Source: DAOMOP01 sp035444405
GTDB taxonomy: Bacteria > Pseudomonadota > Gammaproteobacteria > Burkholderiales > Rhodocyclaceae
DNA length: 32,483 bases
NCBI GenBank assembly: GCA_035444405.1
Contig: DAOMOP010000020.1
Location: 1 to 32,483 of the forward strand
Direction: 5' to 3'
The translations under genes and the position numbers were made by a program. This document shows, piece by piece, positions 15,861 to 23,897 of this stretch; position 1 is the stretch's first letter, and each line of letters begins with the position of its first letter. Below the pieces are notes generated by a model. That model had not been told where the DNA came from. It did no database searches and saw only the letters and a list, made by a program, of their open reading frames with translations.

Positions 15861-16028
15861 CACGCGGGCGCGCAGGTGGTGCGCATCACGGTCGAAGAGG
15901 GCCGCGTCGTCATCACGCCGCTCGCGCGCGAAAACCTGAGCCTCGAAGAGCGTCTCGCGCGCTTCGACCCGCAACGGCACGGCGGCGAAGCGCTGGCGAC
16001 CCCGGCCGTCGGCGCCGAGCGGTGGTGA
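15861..16028 (+). pseudogene. Remnant of a MazE-family antitoxin (N-terminal DNA-binding half missing)
   Basis: The frame directly after the SDR stop encodes VVRITVEEGRVVITPL, then LSLEERLARFDPQ and an ending PAVGAERW. This is the C-terminal, toxin-binding half of a MazE/ChpAI antitoxin, whose usual ending is a similar GPAVGxxxW. The AbrB-like N-terminal half of about 30 residues, which binds DNA and dimerises, is absent because the frame runs straight into the SDR stop at 15858-15860. A GTG at 15876 could still start a 50-residue product able to bind toxin but not to repress. The stop overlaps the toxin's GTG start (GTGA at 16025-16028). Confidence 0.7.
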
Positions 16029-16434
16029 GCCGGCGCAGCGCGGCAACGTGGGCGCCGGAGCGGCAGGACATCGTCTGGATCGACTGCAACCCGCAGGCCG
16101 GCCGCGAGAGGCGCGACCGGCACCCGTTTCTGGTGCTGTCACCGCGCGCCTTCAACGAACGCACCTCACTCGTCATCGGACTGCCGATGACCACCGCCGC
16201 ATACAACGCCGACAACCCGTTCGCGATCGCCGTCGGCAAGGCCGGCGGGCGCCGCGCCGGCAAGACCAGCTATGTCCTTTGCCACCAGCCGAAATCCTTC
16301 GACTGGCGGGATGATCGCGCAGCGGAGCCAGCACGTGGGTCCGCGAGGCCGCGCCGCACCCTATGAAACGTCTGTCGGACGAGCTGTTCGCCGAGGCCTG
16401 CGCGGTGCTGAACCAGATCATGCGCCTCGCCTGA
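16025..16434 (+). pseudogene. MazF/PemK-family toxin gene, frameshifted near its 3' end
   Basis: From a GTG at 16025 (overlapping the antitoxin stop) the frame gives a typical MazF body: DIVWIDCNPQAGRERRDRHP, FLVLSPRAFN, VIGLPMTT, and the QPKSFDWR motif at about 85-95. After FDWR (codon ending 16309) the frame goes off into Arg/Pro-rich sequence and stops at 16366. The expected MazF C-terminus reappears in another frame from about 16348 to the TGA at 16432-16434 (PHPMKRLSDELFAEAC and then LNQIM). Counting the expected spacing between DWR and PHP, roughly 29 extra bases seem to have been inserted between 16310 and 16356. The product (113 residues) would lose its last helix. With a truncated antitoxin beside it, the module appears inactivated. 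Confidence 0.75.
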
Positions 16435-16445
16435 CGCTCGCCGCA

Positions 16446-16462
16446 GCGGGCGTTCAGCCCGC
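16446..16462. terminator. Hairpin between the mazF remnant and the convergent luxR-type gene
   Basis: Stem GCGGGC (16446-16451) and GCCCGC (16457-16462) with a 5-nt loop, overlapping the stop codon of the regulator gene. It may act as a bidirectional terminator for the two converging genes. The stem is short and no T run follows on either strand. Confidence 0.35.
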
Positions 16463-17257
16463 CTTGCGCGGTTCGAGCTCGAGACGCCCGGCCACCAGCG
16501 CGAACAACTCGTTGCGGTGGTGGATGCCGAGGCGCTCGAAGGCGCGGTCGCGGTAGGTCTTGACGGTCGCCGGCGACACGCGCAGATCGGCGGCGATGCC
16601 ATCGTGGGTCCAGCCCTTGAGGAGGCGCTCGCACACCTCGCGCTCGCGCCTGGTGAGCGTGAGCAAGGGCTCGTCATCGACCTGCGCGCTGCGGGCGAGC
16701 GCGAGGTGGCGCTGCACCGCGGCGAGCAGCGGGCGGCCGAGCCGGCGGATCGCGTCGATCTCGTCGTCGGAAAACGGGCGCTGCGCGTCGTGGCGGTAGA
16801 AATTGACGCACAAGAGCCCCGCGCCGGCGTGCGGCGCGACGAGCGAGAAGCGCTCGCGCAGCCCATGGCGGCGATAGATCGCGTCGCGGTGACGCGCCGG
16901 AAACTCGCGCGCATGCCAGTGCAGCAGCACGAGGTCCGCGTCGCTGAGCTGCTCACGTGCCGACACGAAGCTCTCGTCGCGCCGGTACAGCGACGCGCGG
17001 TAGGCGCGCCATGAATCGAGCGTGCCGTCGGACACGCCGAAGCTGCCCGATGCGTGCAGCCGCGGCGGCACGTCCTCGAACAGGCAATACACCGACCACC
17101 AGCACATCGGCATCCAGCGGTTGAGCTGCGCGAGCGCCTCGCTGCCGAAGGCCGCATCACCGATCGACGCGATCAGGCCGGCGAGCGCCTCGTCGGCCGC
17201 GGCCTCGCGCGCTGCCAGCCGCGCCATCGCCGGTTCCGGGATCGAAATCAACTGCAT
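16454..17257 (-). CDS. LuxR-family transcriptional regulator
   Basis: 267 residues. The C-terminal part (about 203-260) is a clear LuxR/GerE helix-turn-helix (LTRREREVCERLLKGWTHDGIAADLRVSPATVKTYRDRAFERLGI). The N-terminal 190 residues form an undefined sensor region, with a GAF-like alternation of strands (MPMCWWSVYCLFED, GAGLLCVNFYRHD) and no receiver aspartate. It is therefore not an ordinary two-component regulator and more likely binds a small molecule. It is transcribed divergently from the substrate-binding protein/CoA-ligase genes, and a perfect dyad (17281-17302) lies 23 bp before its start codon. It is the natural candidate regulator of the adjacent catabolic genes. Confidence 0.88.
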   Translation of the reverse strand: MQLISIPEPAMARLAAREAAADEALAGLIASIGDAAFGSEALAQLNRWMPMCWWSVYCLFEDVPPRLHASGSFGVSDGTLDSWRAYRASLYRRDESFVSAREQLSDADLVLLHWHAREFPARHRDAIYRRHGLRERFSLVAPHAGAGLLCVNFYRHDAQRPFSDDEIDAIRRLGRPLLAAVQRHLALARSAQVDDEPLLTLTRREREVCERLLKGWTHDGIAADLRVSPATVKTYRDRAFERLGIHHRNELFALVAGRLELEPRKAG

Positions 17258-17280
17258 GGGAGGTTACATCCGCTCCAGAG

Positions 17281-17302
17281 CTGTCCCCATCGCGGGGGAC
17301 AG
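17281..17302. promoter_or_regulatory. Perfect 22-bp dyad in the luxR / binding-protein divergent region
   Basis: CTGTCCCC-N6-GGGGACAG is an 8-bp perfect inverted repeat with a 6-bp centre. The spacing (half-sites about one helical turn apart) and length suit a dimeric LuxR-type regulator. It lies in the 180-bp divergent region, 23 bp before the regulator start and 135 bp before the binding-protein start. Binding is inferred from position only. Confidence 0.5.
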
Positions 17303-17437
17303 ACAAGTCCGCCGCCTCACCCTAGCCTAGCACCATGAAAGCGCTGCCGGCTCAAGCGGCGCGGGCCCGTTACCGCCGGTCGCATGGCCGACGGCGCTTC
17401 ATCGAAGACCCGAACGATCATACACGAGGAGACGAAC

Positions 17438-18572
17438 ATGGCTGGAACACGTTCACGCTGGACGAGCGTCGGCATGCTGGCGCTGGGCCTGCTGCTGGCA
17501 GGCCCGGTGGCTGCGCAGATCAAGGTCGGCATCACGCTGTCGACGACCGGCCCGGCCGCGTCGCTGGGCATCCCGGAGAAGAACACGGTGACGCTGTTCC
17601 CGCAGCAGATCGCCGGCCATGCGGTCGAGTACATCGTCCTCGACGACGCCTCCGACCCGACCGTCGCGGCGGTCAATACGCGCCGCTTCATCGACGAGCA
17701 TCGCGTCGACGCGATCATCGGCTCGACGATCTCGCCGAACTCGCTGGCGATGATCGACGCGGCGGCCGAGAGCGGCACGCCGATGCTGAGCATCGCCGGT
17801 GCGTCGCGCATCGTCGAGCCGATGGACGACAAGCGCAAGTGGGTGTTCAAGACGCCGCAGCACGACGGGCTGATGGCCGAGGGCATCATCGGGCACGTCG
17901 CCGACGCCGGCGGCAGGCGCCTGGCGGTGATCGCGCAGTCGGATGCCTACGGCGAGGGCTGGCTCGACGAGCTCGGCAAGCACGCGGCGACCCGCGGCGT
18001 CGAGCTGGCCACGATCGAACGTTACAACCGCACCGATACGTCCGTCACCGCACAGGCGCTCAAGCTGATGGCCACGCGGCCCGACGCGATCGTGATCGTC
18101 GGCGCGGGCACGCCGGCCGCGCTGCCGCAGAAGACGCTGCGCGAGCGCGGCTACAGCGGTCCGATCTACCAGACGCACGGGGTCGCGAACAACGACTTTC
18201 TGCGCGTGGGCGGGCGCGACGTCGAAGGCACGATCCTGCCGGCCGGACCGGTGCTGGTGGCCGCCCAGCTGCCCGACTCCGCAGTGAAGACGGTCGCAAT
18301 CGACTACGTCGAGCGCTACGAGGCGGCCTTCGGCGCGGACAGCGTGACGACCTTCGGCGCCCATGCGTGGGACGCGATGCTGCTGCTCCAGAACGCGATT
18401 CCCGCGGCGCTCGAGCGCNNNNNNNNNNNNNNNNNNNNNNNNNNNNNNNNNNNNNNACGGCGTCATGACGATGAGCCCGCACGACCACAACGGCATGGAC
18501 GCGCGCTCGCGCGTGATGGTGACGATCGAGGGCGGGCGCTGGAAGCTGCTGTCGGCCGGCGGAGCGCAGTGA
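17438..18572 (+). CDS. ABC-type branched-chain amino acid/organic acid substrate-binding protein, interrupted by assembly gap
   Basis: Begins with a Sec signal peptide (1-26, ending PVAAQ), followed by the Leu/Ile/Val-binding-protein fold (periplasmic binding protein type 1): KVGITLSTTGPAASLG, DDASDPTVAAVNTRRFIDEHRVDAIIGS, PQHDGLMAEGI, AYGEGWLDELGK. The start has GAGGAG 6 bp upstream. The 5' part is open to 18418. After the N run the family's usual ending (GVMTMSPHDHNGMDARSRVMV...WKLL) resumes and stops at 18570-18572. The two parts are out of frame by one with 38 Ns counted. Compared with relatives, about 30 residues are missing, so the gap is under-sized. I regard the gene as intact in reality. 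No permease or ATPase genes accompany it. It is followed 1 bp later by a CoA ligase. Confidence 0.85.
18419..18456. other. Assembly gap (38 Ns) inside the substrate-binding protein gene
   Basis: Bases 18419-18456 are N. The flanks encode consecutive parts of the same protein but in frames offset by one, and about 30 residues of the family are absent. The true gap is therefore probably near 90 bp, not 38. The frame break is an assembly artefact rather than a mutation, as far as can be judged. Confidence 0.95.
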
Positions 18573-18573
18573 G

Positions 18574-20409
18574 ATGCGACGCCACCGCATCGCCGATGCC
18601 GCCGACCTCGCCCGCATCGCCGCCGCCCCCTATGCCGAGTTCATGGACCACGGCAGCGTGTACGCCGCACTCGCCGAGACGGCCGCGCGCCACCCCGGGC
18701 GCACCGCGCTGAGCTTCATCGAGCGCGCCGACCCCGACGCGCCGGCGCGCAGCTGGTCGCACGGCGCGCTGCTCGGCGAGATCCACCGCACGGCGAACCT
18801 CTTTCACCAGCTGGCCGGCGGCGAGCCGCCGCGCATCGCGATGCTGCTGCCGCCGATCCCGGAGGCCTACTTCACGCTGTGGGGCGGCGAGGCCGCCGGC
18901 GTGGTGTGTCCGATCAACTATCTGCTCGACAGCACGCACATCGCCGAGCTCGTCCGCGCCGCGCGGGCGAACATCCTCGTCGCGCTCGGCCCCCACCCGG
19001 AGCTCGACATCTGGTCGCGCGTGCCGGCGCTGCGCGAGGCCTGCCCGGGCTTGCGCCATGTGCTCGCGGTCGGCGGGGCCCCCGGCGCGGACGACTTCGG
19101 CGCCGCCATCGCGGCGATGCGCGCCGATGCGCTCGCCTTCGAGCGCACCGTCACCGCGCACACGCTCGCGGCGCTCTTTCACACCGGCGGCACCACCGGC
19201 GCGCCCAAGCTCGCGCAGCAGACCCACGGCAACCAGCTGCATGCGGCGTGGGGTGCGGCGCAGATGTACGCGATGCGCGAGCACGACGTGATCCTGAACG
19301 GCTTTCCGCTGTTCCACGTCGCCGGGGCCTTCGTGTATGGGCTGTCCACGCTGCTGTCGGGCGGCGAGGTCGTGCTGCCGACGCTGCTCGGCCTGCGCAA
19401 CACGGCCTTCATGCAGGCTTATTGGCGCTTCGTCGAATGCCATCGCGTGAGCCTGCTCGCGGCCGTGCCGACGGTCATCGCGGCGCTGATGAACACCGAT
19501 CCAGGGGCGGTGCGCCGCGACAGCGTGCGCGCGCTGCTCACCGGCGGCTCGCCGCTGCCGACCGAGCTGGCCGCCGCGTTCGAACAGCGCTTCGGCACGC
19601 AGGTGCGCAACATCCTCGGCATGACCGAGTGCGCCGGCGTGATCAGCATCGAGCCCTTGCTGGCCGCGCGCACGCCGGGCTCGTGCGGCCTGCCGCTGCC
19701 CTTCACCGAGGTGCGCGCGGTGCGCGCCGACGGCAGCCCCTGTGCCGTGGGCGAACCCGGCATCCTGCGCGTACGCGGCCCCAACGTCGGCCCCGGCTAC
19801 ACCGACGCGCGGCGCAATGCCGGCACCTTCACCGACGACGGCTGGCTGGTGAGCGGCGACATCGGCCACGTCGACGCGGCCGGGCGCGTCTTCGTGACCG
19901 GCCGCGCCAAGGATGTGATCATCCGCAGCAGCCACAACATCGAGCCGGGCGTGATCGAGGATGCGCTGCTGGCGCACCCGGCGGTGCTGATGGCGGCGGC
20001 GGTCGGCGAACCCGACGAGTATGCCGGCGAGCTGCCGGTGGCCTTCGTGTCGCTGAAGCCGGGCGCGCGCGTCGCCGCCGGCGAGCTCGCCGCCTTCGCC
20101 GTGCCGCGCATCCCCGAGCGCCCCGCGCTGCCGCGGCGCATCGACGTGCTCGACGCGATCCCGATGACCGCGATCGGCAAGGTGTACAAGCCCGCGCTGC
20201 GCGCGATGGCGGCTGAACGGGTGATCCGCGAGCGGCTCGCCACGGCGGGGCTCGCCGAGCGCGTTGCCGCACAGGCGGTCGACGGCACCGGCGGCCCGAG
20301 CATCGTGTTTCGCCTGCACGCGGCCGACGGCGCGGCGCGCGATGCGCTCGAAGCCGAGCTGCGCCGCATCATGGCGCCCTTCGCGCTGCCGTTCGAATTG
20401 CGGTCGTGA
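18574..20409 (+). CDS. Acyl-CoA ligase (AMP-forming, ANL superfamily) with C-terminal extension
   Basis: 611 residues. ATP/AMP motif HTGGTTGAPK at 203-212, the LNGFPLFHVAG segment, A5-type GMTECAG (349-355), SGD at 427-429, hinge GRAKDVII (443-450) and catalytic Lys536 in TAIGKVYKP. All steps of adenylation and thioesterification are therefore supported. After the normal end (about 543) there are some 68 extra residues forming charged helices, an addition I have seen only in a subset of long acyl-CoA synthetases. It starts one base after the binding-protein stop, so uptake or sensing of the acid and its CoA activation are expressed together. The substrate is likely an aromatic, alicyclic or branched carboxylic acid, which the motifs cannot resolve. 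Confidence 0.9.
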   Translation: MRRHRIADAADLARIAAAPYAEFMDHGSVYAALAETAARHPGRTALSFIERADPDAPARSWSHGALLGEIHRTANLFHQLAGGEPPRIAMLLPPIPEAYFTLWGGEAAGVVCPINYLLDSTHIAELVRAARANILVALGPHPELDIWSRVPALREACPGLRHVLAVGGAPGADDFGAAIAAMRADALAFERTVTAHTLAALFHTGGTTGAPKLAQQTHGNQLHAAWGAAQMYAMREHDVILNGFPLFHVAGAFVYGLSTLLSGGEVVLPTLLGLRNTAFMQAYWRFVECHRVSLLAAVPTVIAALMNTDPGAVRRDSVRALLTGGSPLPTELAAAFEQRFGTQVRNILGMTECAGVISIEPLLAARTPGSCGLPLPFTEVRAVRADGSPCAVGEPGILRVRGPNVGPGYTDARRNAGTFTDDGWLVSGDIGHVDAAGRVFVTGRAKDVIIRSSHNIEPGVIEDALLAHPAVLMAAAVGEPDEYAGELPVAFVSLKPGARVAAGELAAFAVPRIPERPALPRRIDVLDAIPMTAIGKVYKPALRAMAAERVIRERLATAGLAERVAAQAVDGTGGPSIVFRLHAADGAARDALEAELRRIMAPFALPFELRS

Positions 20410-20637
20410 GGACGCGTGACGAAATCGCAGCGAGCAAGGCCGGGTGCCAGATGCGCGCGAACGGCGAGACTTATCAGTTGGATAGCCGAGCAATGAGCGC
20501 GTGAGCAAGGCCGCAGCGGCCAGCGCAGCAGATTCAGTCACACGTTCCGACGCGGCCGCGACGCACGTGGCCCGCCGCAGCCACCGGACGACCCCGATGA
20601 CCCCAGCCATCCTGACCCCGCATCAAGAGATCCCCCG

Positions 20638-21447
20638 ATGACCGCACCCATCCTCTTCGAGCGCCGCGGCGCGATCGCGACGATCACGCTGAACGCGCCG
20701 GACACGCGCAACGCGCTGACTCCGGAAATGCTGTGCCGCCTGTGCGACGCGATCAAGGCCTATGCGGCCGACCCCGCGCTGCGCGTGGCGATCGTCACCG
20801 GCAGCGGCGAGCGCGCGTTCTGCGCCGGCGGCGACCTCGGCCGCACGATCCCGCTGCTCGCCGGCGCGCGCGCGCCAGCCGACGACTGGGATCGACGCCT
20901 GCTGTCGGACCCCGAAGTGCTCGCCGCCTCCGGCCTGCGCGAGTATCCGCTGCACAAGCCGGTGATCGCCGCGGTGAACGGCGCCTGCATGGCCGCCGGC
21001 TTCGAGCTGCTGCTCGGCACCGACCTGCGCATCGCCGCCGAGCATGCCGTCTTCGCACTACCCGAAGTCAAGCGTGCGGTGATCCCGTTCGCCGGCGCGC
21101 TGGCGCGCCTGCCGCGCCAGATCCCGTACTGCCACGCGATGGAGGTCCTGCTCACCGGCGATGCGCTGAGCGCGGCCGACGCGCTGCGCCTCGGCCTCGT
21201 CAATCGCGTCGTGCCCGCCGCGCAGGTGATGGCCACGGCGATCGCGCTGGCCGAGCGCATTGCGGCGAACGGCCCGCTGGCGGTGCAGGCGCTCAAGCGC
21301 ACCGTGATCGAAGCGAGCGGCCGGCCGCTCGTCGACGCTTACCGCCTCGAAGACGAGAGCCGGCGCGCCGTGCTCGCGACCGAGGACGCGCGCGAGGGGC
21401 CACGCGCGTTCATCGAGAAACGCGCGCCGCGCTATCGCGGCTGCTGA
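20638..21447 (+). CDS. Enoyl-CoA hydratase/isomerase
   Basis: 269 residues, crotonase fold with oxyanion-hole segments RAFCAGGDL (59-67) and NGACMAAGFELLLGTDL (114-130). Both expected acids are present: Glu143 in ALPEVKRAVIP and Glu169 in HAMEVLLTG. This is a plausible active 2-enoyl-CoA hydratase, in contrast to the crotonase at 14069-14875. It is on the same strand as the CoA ligase, separated by 228 bp with only scattered short repeats (20410-20637), and ends before a hairpin with a T tail. A canonical ribosome-binding site is weak (AAGAGA about 9 bp upstream). It probably hydrates the enoyl-CoA derived from the acid activated by the ligase. Confidence 0.9.
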   Translation: MTAPILFERRGAIATITLNAPDTRNALTPEMLCRLCDAIKAYAADPALRVAIVTGSGERAFCAGGDLGRTIPLLAGARAPADDWDRRLLSDPEVLAASGLREYPLHKPVIAAVNGACMAAGFELLLGTDLRIAAEHAVFALPEVKRAVIPFAGALARLPRQIPYCHAMEVLLTGDALSAADALRLGLVNRVVPAAQVMATAIALAERIAANGPLAVQALKRTVIEASGRPLVDAYRLEDESRRAVLATEDAREGPRAFIEKRAPRYRGC

Positions 21448-21500
21448 GCGCACCTCCCGGCGCCGGCCGCCAGGCGCCGATTGTGACGCGCCATGGCGGC

Positions 21501-21537
21501 AGGCCCGCTCGCCGCGCACTGCGGCATCGGGCCTTTT
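21501..21537 (+). terminator. Rho-independent terminator after the enoyl-CoA hydratase
   Basis: Outer stem AGGCCCG (21501-21507) pairs with CGGGCCT (21528-21534). It encloses an inner stem GCCGC/GCGGC (21511-21515 with 21521-21525) and is followed by TTTT. It lies between the converging hydratase and lysR-type genes. Confidence 0.6.
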
Positions 21538-21555
21538 CGTGATGCCACGGCCGGA

Positions 21556-22473
21556 TCAGGCCTTTTCGCGCCGCCGCTCCGGCGGAGCGCCGAGGTAGCG
21601 CGCGAACAGCGCGGCCAGCGGCCGGGCGGCAACGCTCAACGGGATTCCACGCAGCGTCAGAATGCCCAGCGCCATCGGCGGCGGCAGCGGTTCGACGGCA
21701 AAGCGCTGCAGGCCGGCGCCGAACAGCGGATCGCCGATCAGCACCGTCGGGCCGAAGCCGACGTGGTCGGTGCGGCGCATCAGTTCGAGCATCAGCGTCG
21801 GCGACGCACAGCGCACCGTGTTGTCGGGCAGTGCAATGCCCTGCGCCGCGAGCCAGCGCATCAGGTGGTTGCCCTGGCTCGCCTCGGTGAGGTTCAGCAC
21901 CCAGCGCGCGCCCCGCTGCTCCGCCCAGCTGCGTGCGCGCGCGAGCGGATGGCCGACGCGGCCGGCGGGCGCCGCGGCAACCTCGGCGAGCGCCTCGAAA
22001 TCGACCTCGTAGGGCAGATCGCGCGGGTTCGCCAGCGCCACCGCGAAGTCGAGCCGGCCCTCGATGAGGCCGGGCAACACGTTGGTCAGCAAGCCTTCCT
22101 CGAGGCTCAGCGCCGCGTCGGGCTGGATGCGGCGGAACTCGCCGAGCACGCGCGGCAGCACGGTCGCCGCGACCAGCGGCGTCAGCGCGATCGCGATGCG
22201 CGCCCCCGCGCCGCCGCGCAGCAGGCGCACTTCCTCGCGCGCCTTGTCGAGCGTCGCCAGCGCGAGGCGCGCACGCGCGAGCAGTGCCTGGCCGGCGGGC
22301 GTGAAGTCGACGCCCTTGTAGCTGCGCGTGAGCAGCTCCGCGCCGACATCTTCCTCGAGCTCGCGCAGCGCCTTGGTCACCGCACTCTGGCTGAGATGCA
22401 TCGCGCGCGCCGCGGCGCGGATCGAGCCCGCGTCGGCGACCTGCACGAGCGCCTTGAGCTGGTGGTCCTTCAT
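21556..22473 (-). CDS. LysR-family transcriptional regulator
   Basis: 305 residues. N-terminal winged helix-turn-helix (1-60: LKALVQVADAGSIRAAARAM, LSQSAVTKALRELEEDVG, LLTRSYKGVDFTPAG) followed by the two-lobed effector-binding domain (about 90-295). The TKALRELE variant of the recognition helix and the body resemble regulators such as TsaR/AbgR of aromatic-acid and amidohydrolase operons. It is divergent from the M20 amidohydrolase/TRAP genes, and a T-N11-A box at 22599-22613 lies in the shared 191-bp region. It is the likely regulator of that operon, responding to its substrate or product. Confidence 0.92.
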   Translation of the reverse strand: MKDHQLKALVQVADAGSIRAAARAMHLSQSAVTKALRELEEDVGAELLTRSYKGVDFTPAGQALLARARLALATLDKAREEVRLLRGGAGARIAIALTPLVAATVLPRVLGEFRRIQPDAALSLEEGLLTNVLPGLIEGRLDFAVALANPRDLPYEVDFEALAEVAAAPAGRVGHPLARARSWAEQRGARWVLNLTEASQGNHLMRWLAAQGIALPDNTVRCASPTLMLELMRRTDHVGFGPTVLIGDPLFGAGLQRFAVEPLPPPMALGILTLRGIPLSVAARPLAALFARYLGAPPERRREKA

Positions 22474-22598
22474 CGCAAAGCAGGCTCCGGTTTGAAACCC
22501 CGCCCGTCAGCGCGGCGAACCGGACCGCGGCCCGAAGGCCGGTTCTGGATCGTTGCCCGGGCCGGTGAACACCATCGGTTTTCACCTCGGAAAATTTA

Positions 22599-22613
22599 AT
22601 GCCTTTGCGTCAT
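22599..22613. promoter_or_regulatory. LysR-type T-N11-A binding box
   Basis: ATG-N9-CAT (22599-22601 and 22611-22613) contains the T-N11-A signature of LysR-family operators. It coincides with the ATG of the longest possible amidohydrolase frame, so that ATG is more likely part of the operator than the true start. A weak -10-like TAGTAT lies at 22627-22632. Confidence 0.45.
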
Positions 22614-22664
22614 CACCTCAAGCTCCTAGTATCGACGTCAATGCAACCCACCCTGTCACCGCCC

Positions 22665-23876
22665 ATGAATGCGCCCGCATCCCCTGCACCCGACGTCGAA
22701 GCGATGAAGACGTGGCGACACGCGATTCATCAGCATCCGGAGCTCGGCTTCGAGGAGCACGCGACCAGCCGGCTCGTCGCCGAGCAGTTGCGCGACTGGG
22801 GCTACGAGGTGCACACCGGCATCGCCGTCACCGGCGTGGTCGGGATCTTGCGCTGGGGCGACGGTGCCGGCCGCCGGCTCGGTCTGCGCGCCGACATGGA
22901 CGCGCTGCCGATCGACGAGCGCACCGGTCTGCCGTGGGCGAGCCGGCTCGCCGGGCGCATGCACGCGTGCGGCCACGACGGCCACACCGCGATCCTGCTC
23001 GGCGCCGCCGAAGCCCTTGCACGCCGCTGGCGCGCCGGGGCGCTGCCGGGCAGCGGCACGCTGACGCTGATCTTTCAGCCGGCCGAGGAGCTCGGAAACG
23101 GCGGCGGCGCGCGGCGCATGATCGAGGAAGGCCTGCTCGAGCGCTTTCCGTGCGACGCGCTGTTCGCGCTGCACAACTATCCGGGCAAGCCGACCGGGCA
23201 TTTCTACTTCCGTCCCGGCCCGTTCATGGCCTCGAGCGACAAGGTGCTGATCCGCTTCCACGGCAAGGGCGGGCACGGCGCGCTGCCGCATCTGGCCACC
23301 GACCCGACGCTGCCGGCGGCCGCGACGGTGCTGGCGCTGCAAAGCATCGTCGGACGCAACACCGATGCGAACCGCGCGGCGGTGATCAGCGTCGGGCGCA
23401 TGCAGGCCGGCAGCACCTACAACGTGATCCCCGAGGTCGCCGAGCTCGAGCTGAGCGTGCGCGCGCTCGACGCCGCGGTGCGCGACCTGCTCGAGCAGCG
23501 CATCGGCGAGCTCGTCAGCCACCAGGCCACGGCCTTCGGCTGCCGGGCCGAGGTCGATTACGCACGCGGTTATCCGGTGCTGGTCAATCACGTCGACGAG
23601 ACGCGCTTCGCCGCGTCGGTCGCGACGCGCGTGTTCGGTGCCGAACGGGTCAGCGACGACGCCGAACCGCTGACCGGCAGCGAGGATTTCGCGTTCATGT
23701 TGCAGCAGGTGCCCGGCTGCTATCTGATGATCGGCAATGGCGACAACGGCTACGACGCAGGACGGCATCTCGGGCCGTGCAGCGTGCACAACCCGCATTA
23801 CGATTTCAACGACGAATGTCTGTCGGTCGGCGCGAGTTTCTGGGTCGCGCTGGCCGAGCAGTACTTCGATCGATAA
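22665..23876 (+). CDS. M20-family amidohydrolase (hippurate hydrolase / IAA-amino acid hydrolase type)
   Basis: 403 residues from the preferred start at 22665; the ATGs at 22641 and 22599 are alternatives in frame. The catalytic core shows RHAIHQHPELGFEE, LRADMDALPI, the metal-binding MHACGHDGH (Cys102, His104), FQPAEE (Glu140/141), LHNYPG (His169) and the C-terminal TGSEDFAFML, followed by a His-rich HNPHYDFND. This subgroup hydrolyses the amide bond of N-acyl or N-aroyl amino acids, releasing the carboxylic acid. The dimerisation domain is in the middle (about 195-310). It is followed after 21 bp by the TRAP transporter, so uptake and hydrolysis of an amide conjugate seem linked. I found no good ribosome-binding site for any start. 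Confidence 0.9.
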   Translation: MNAPASPAPDVEAMKTWRHAIHQHPELGFEEHATSRLVAEQLRDWGYEVHTGIAVTGVVGILRWGDGAGRRLGLRADMDALPIDERTGLPWASRLAGRMHACGHDGHTAILLGAAEALARRWRAGALPGSGTLTLIFQPAEELGNGGGARRMIEEGLLERFPCDALFALHNYPGKPTGHFYFRPGPFMASSDKVLIRFHGKGGHGALPHLATDPTLPAAATVLALQSIVGRNTDANRAAVISVGRMQAGSTYNVIPEVAELELSVRALDAAVRDLLEQRIGELVSHQATAFGCRAEVDYARGYPVLVNHVDETRFAASVATRVFGAERVSDDAEPLTGSEDFAFMLQQVPGCYLMIGNGDNGYDAGRHLGPCSVHNPHYDFNDECLSVGASFWVALAEQYFDR

Positions 23877-23897
23877 CGACGACGAGGAGGAGACTTC

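Noticed and set aside
20432..20513. Direct repeat GAGCAAGGCCG at 20432-20442 and 20503-20513
   Set aside because: Only 11 bp and isolated; expected by chance at this base composition, with no associated gene or inverted ends.
18463..20610. 715-residue frame antisense to the CoA ligase
   Set aside because: The ligase has all catalytic motifs; the antisense frame is a composition artefact.
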